Source: Burkholderiales bacterium RIFOXYD12_FULL_59_19
GTDB lineage: Bacteria; Pseudomonadota; Gammaproteobacteria; Burkholderiales; Burkholderiaceae_C
Reading direction: 5' to 3'
Length of the DNA: 32,259 nt
Assembly (NCBI GenBank): GCA_001771065.1
Contig: MESQ01000042.1
Location: 1-32,259, forward strand
Below the pieces are notes generated by a model, which worked only from the letters and a program-made list of their open reading frames with translations, had not been told where the DNA came from and searched no databases. This document shows positions 31,985 to 32,259 of this stretch, piece after piece. Position 1 is the first letter of the stretch. The number at the start of each line of letters is the position of its first letter. Made by a program: the position numbers and the translations under genes.

Positions 31985-32258
31985 TCAGCTTTGGGTCATG
32001 CGTTGCACGGCTTGTAAAGCCATTCCGGAAGGCAGCGCAAAGCCGGGTTCGTCAGGGAATGCAGGTGAGACACCTTGCCCAATGGCCAATGCCAGCAAAT
32101 CCAGCGTTGCGTTCACCTCAGCCGCGCGCTCGGGCGTAATCAATTCGCGCGCGTCGTCCAGAAACACCAACAGCCATTGGCCGGGCTCAACCTTGTCAAT
32201 CAGACGGGTACCAACCCGTCGGACCTCGCTCCGCCCGGTCACGTTGGCAGAGCCGGGT
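31985..32258 (-). CDS. hoxL: HoxL/HupF (HypC-like chaperone), partial at window edge
   Basis: The frame is open to the window edge, so the N-terminus (normally MCLGIP-like with Cys2) is outside. The visible part has VGTRLIDKVEPGQWLLVFLD, ARELITPERAAEVNATLDLL and a C-terminal tail, matching the longer HypC homologue HoxL. HoxL carries the Fe(CN)2CO precursor with HoxV for the large subunit. It lies 26 bases upstream of hoxO and should follow hoxM, hoxZ, hoxG and hoxK beyond the edge. Confidence 0.82.
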   Translation of the reverse strand, partial: PGSANVTGRSEVRRVGTRLIDKVEPGQWLLVFLDDARELITPERAAEVNATLDLLALAIGQGVSPAFPDEPGFALPSGMALQAVQRMTQS

Positions 32259-32259
32259 T

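Noticed and set aside
1..32259. tRNA or rRNA genes, CRISPR arrays, integrase or transposase genes
   Set aside because: None could be recognised on either strand; the island has repeats but no mobility enzyme.

Overview
The window looks like chromosomal or megaplasmid DNA of a high-GC betaproteobacterium, most likely a Comamonadaceae member (Rhodoferax, Hydrogenophaga or Polaromonas type). The case rests on the gene order of its hydrogenase cluster, which matches the hox/hyp order of Cupriavidus necator, on the DUF3305/DUF3306/ferredoxin/TorD module, and on protein style. No 16S or other taxonomic marker is present, so this is an inference.

Region 1 (1-5930): the C-terminal part of a LysR-type regulator on the + strand converges on a four-gene minus-strand operon. 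In transcription order the operon encodes an acetolactate-synthase-like ThDP enzyme, a TIM-barrel isomerase/dehydratase, an acylating aldehyde dehydrogenase and a type I 3-dehydroquinate dehydratase homologue. Its promoter region carries a nested 33-bp palindrome and a second inverted repeat. The enzyme set suggests breakdown of a cyclic polyol or keto compound to an acyl-CoA, but the substrate is unknown. Region 2 (5931-10131): after a 570-bp stretch with no convincing gene comes a formate dehydrogenase accessory module (DUF3305, DUF3306, a polyferredoxin and a TorD chaperone), with no formate dehydrogenase genes following it. Region 3 (10336-12945): + strand polyphosphate:AMP phosphotransferase, a vapBC toxin-antitoxin pair and a VF530-type small DNA-binding protein.

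Region 4 (13002-32258, all minus strand) is a [NiFe]-hydrogenase accessory and regulatory cluster. Transcription order is hoxL(partial)-hoxO-hoxQ-hoxR-hoxT-hoxV-hypA-hypB-hypF-[island]-hypC-hypD-hypE-hoxX-hoxA-hoxB-hoxC-hoxJ. The structural genes of the membrane-bound hydrogenase should lie just beyond the right edge. The products assemble the NiFe(CN)2(CO) centre (Hyp proteins, HoxX, HoxL, HoxV), protect or mature the small subunit (HoxO, HoxQ, HoxR, HoxT), and sense H2 to control transcription (regulatory hydrogenase HoxBC, kinase HoxJ, NtrC-type regulator HoxA).

The most unusual part is a 3.6-kb island between hypF and hypC (about 22.55-26.18 kb). It holds a HigBA-type pair whose toxin gene has lost its middle, an apparently intact brnTA pair, a yefM/yoeB pair with internal deletions in both genes, and two unknown genes flanked by 110-bp inverted repeats. 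A second, diverged copy of the hypF 3' end lies on the far side of the HigBA module. The island interrupts an otherwise tightly coupled operon and looks like repeated cassette insertion followed by loss of the toxins. Another oddity is a HypB whose histidine-rich tract sits inside the GTPase domain instead of near the N-terminus.
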